Below, piece after piece: positions 54,770-55,235 of a DNA stretch of 55,235 nucleotides (position 1 is its first letter; every line of letters starts with the position of its first letter). Both the position numbers and the translations under genes were made by a program. Under the pieces are notes generated by a model, which was not told the DNA's origin, searched no databases, and saw only the letters and a list, made by a program, of their open reading frames with translations. The stretch is from Promicromonospora iranensis (lineage in GTDB: Bacteria; Actinomycetota; Actinomycetes; Actinomycetales; Cellulomonadaceae), in contig NZ_JAJQQP010000022.1 in assembly GCF_028994805.1 (NCBI RefSeq), positions 1 through 55,235 of the forward strand, given 5' to 3'.

Positions 54770-55235
54770 TCACCGAGGAATGGACGCGCTAAGTCGGCTT
54801 GCCCGGGACCGGCGGCAGGCACTGGAAATCTTGTCAGTGCGGGTGTCCGTCCTGACTTGCCTCCGGTAGAGATTTGGTAATCAGCAGGCTGAGGACATAG
54901 CCAAGGCGCCGGAGGGTAGAGCACTCGCGCGTGCACCTGTGCAAATTTCGTACGGCGGCGAGGATAGCCCCTCCCGTCGCAGCGGAGTATGGCGGTTTCG
55001 TGCCGTTGTGCCGCTCTGGCTACCGTGTCTACGGCTGGCTCGGAGTGGCAAGAAATACGGGCCGTGATGGTGCGCGTCGCGGTGCCTTTGTCTACTCGTT
55101 CTCTTAGAGCCCTATTCAGCGGCGCCGAGGGTCTCATGACTGCTTCACGTCCTGACCTGCGTCGTTGCTGGTCAGGGGCAAATTTCGGCAGGTAGCGCAA
55201 CGGCCCTTGCGTTCGGTTGGATCCAGGTTGTCTAC
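54770..55235. other. Gene-free stretch with reduced GC at the window end
   Basis: 466 bases without a credible gene: open frames here lack ribosome-binding sites and protein-like composition. The sequence is less GC-rich than the rest. GCAAATTTCG occurs at about 54942-54951 and 55179-55188. The stretch follows the broken MMPL end, so it may hold a recombination scar or the edge of an element outside the window. I saw no terminal inverted repeats or integrase. Confidence 0.4.

Noticed and set aside
54535-55200. A 221-codon minus-strand frame at the window end
   Set aside because: Composition is not protein-like outside the region where it overlaps the MMPL fragment in another frame.

Overview
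The window reads as a chromosomal segment of a high-GC Gram-positive actinobacterium. The evidence is very GC-rich third codon positions, frequent GTG starts, many TetR, MarR, LuxR and XRE regulators, MMPL transporters, NarL-type two-component pairs, LAxTG/LPxTG sortase substrates and a three-component actinobacterial P450 chain. Tandem GH3 enzymes with DUF3494 surface proteins would fit the Cellulomonas/Promicromonospora branch of the Micrococcales, but the genus is inference. I saw no rRNA, tRNA, CRISPR array or intact transposase.

Layout. 1-2906: end of an ABC ATPase gene and its two-module FtsX permease. 2967-5005: SDR and NTF2-like genes facing a TetR gene across a short promoter/operator region. 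5066-5992: secreted N1/T1-type ribonuclease with its barstar inhibitor. 6126-10622: TetR, DUF6463 membrane protein, LLM flavin oxidoreductase, MBL hydrolase and MFS transporter. 10678-16667: TetR facing two coupled GH3 glycosidases, the first membrane-anchored with permuted domain order. 16710-19337: TetR facing an alpha/beta hydrolase, then a DUF1963 gene. 19558-24629: surface locus of ice-binding-fold (DUF3494) proteins and two small paralogous SipW-type-signal proteins. 24853-26516: ECF sigma factor with a membrane partner. 26763-32430: MarR facing P450, ferredoxin, ferredoxin reductase, DUF3159 and MFS genes; the MFS end runs into an inverted SDR relic. 32687-43447: YdcF-like protein, an MMPL/kinase/regulator operon on the minus strand, a second kinase/regulator pair on the plus strand, a CPBP protease and an ABC exporter. 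43563-46200: XRE regulator, then SDR, MarR and a quinone-oxidoreductase gene cut off after its N-terminal third. 46201-54238: large LuxR regulator, a 1401-residue sortase-anchored DUF11-type adhesin and a VanY-type peptidase. 54283-55235: gene relics, including the tail of a second MMPL transporter, then sequence with no credible gene.

Recurring themes. Several regulator/target pairs share short divergent regions with palindromes placed inside a promoter spacer or over a ribosome-binding site, pointing to autoregulated local switches (4321/4388, 11295/11453, 17336/17452, 45382). Several strong -10 boxes lie only 6-7 bases before the start codon (4321, 4388, 11295, 37785), suggesting leaderless mRNAs. 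Broken genes at gene-block boundaries (32318-32636, 46200, 54283-54769) mark past recombination.

The most unusual part is 19558-24629. A double DUF3494 protein ends without an anchor. The reading frame overlapping its stop begins almost at once with LPRTG, a membrane helix and five arginines, then continues into a second signal-like segment and a domain paralogous to the small protein encoded at 21206.
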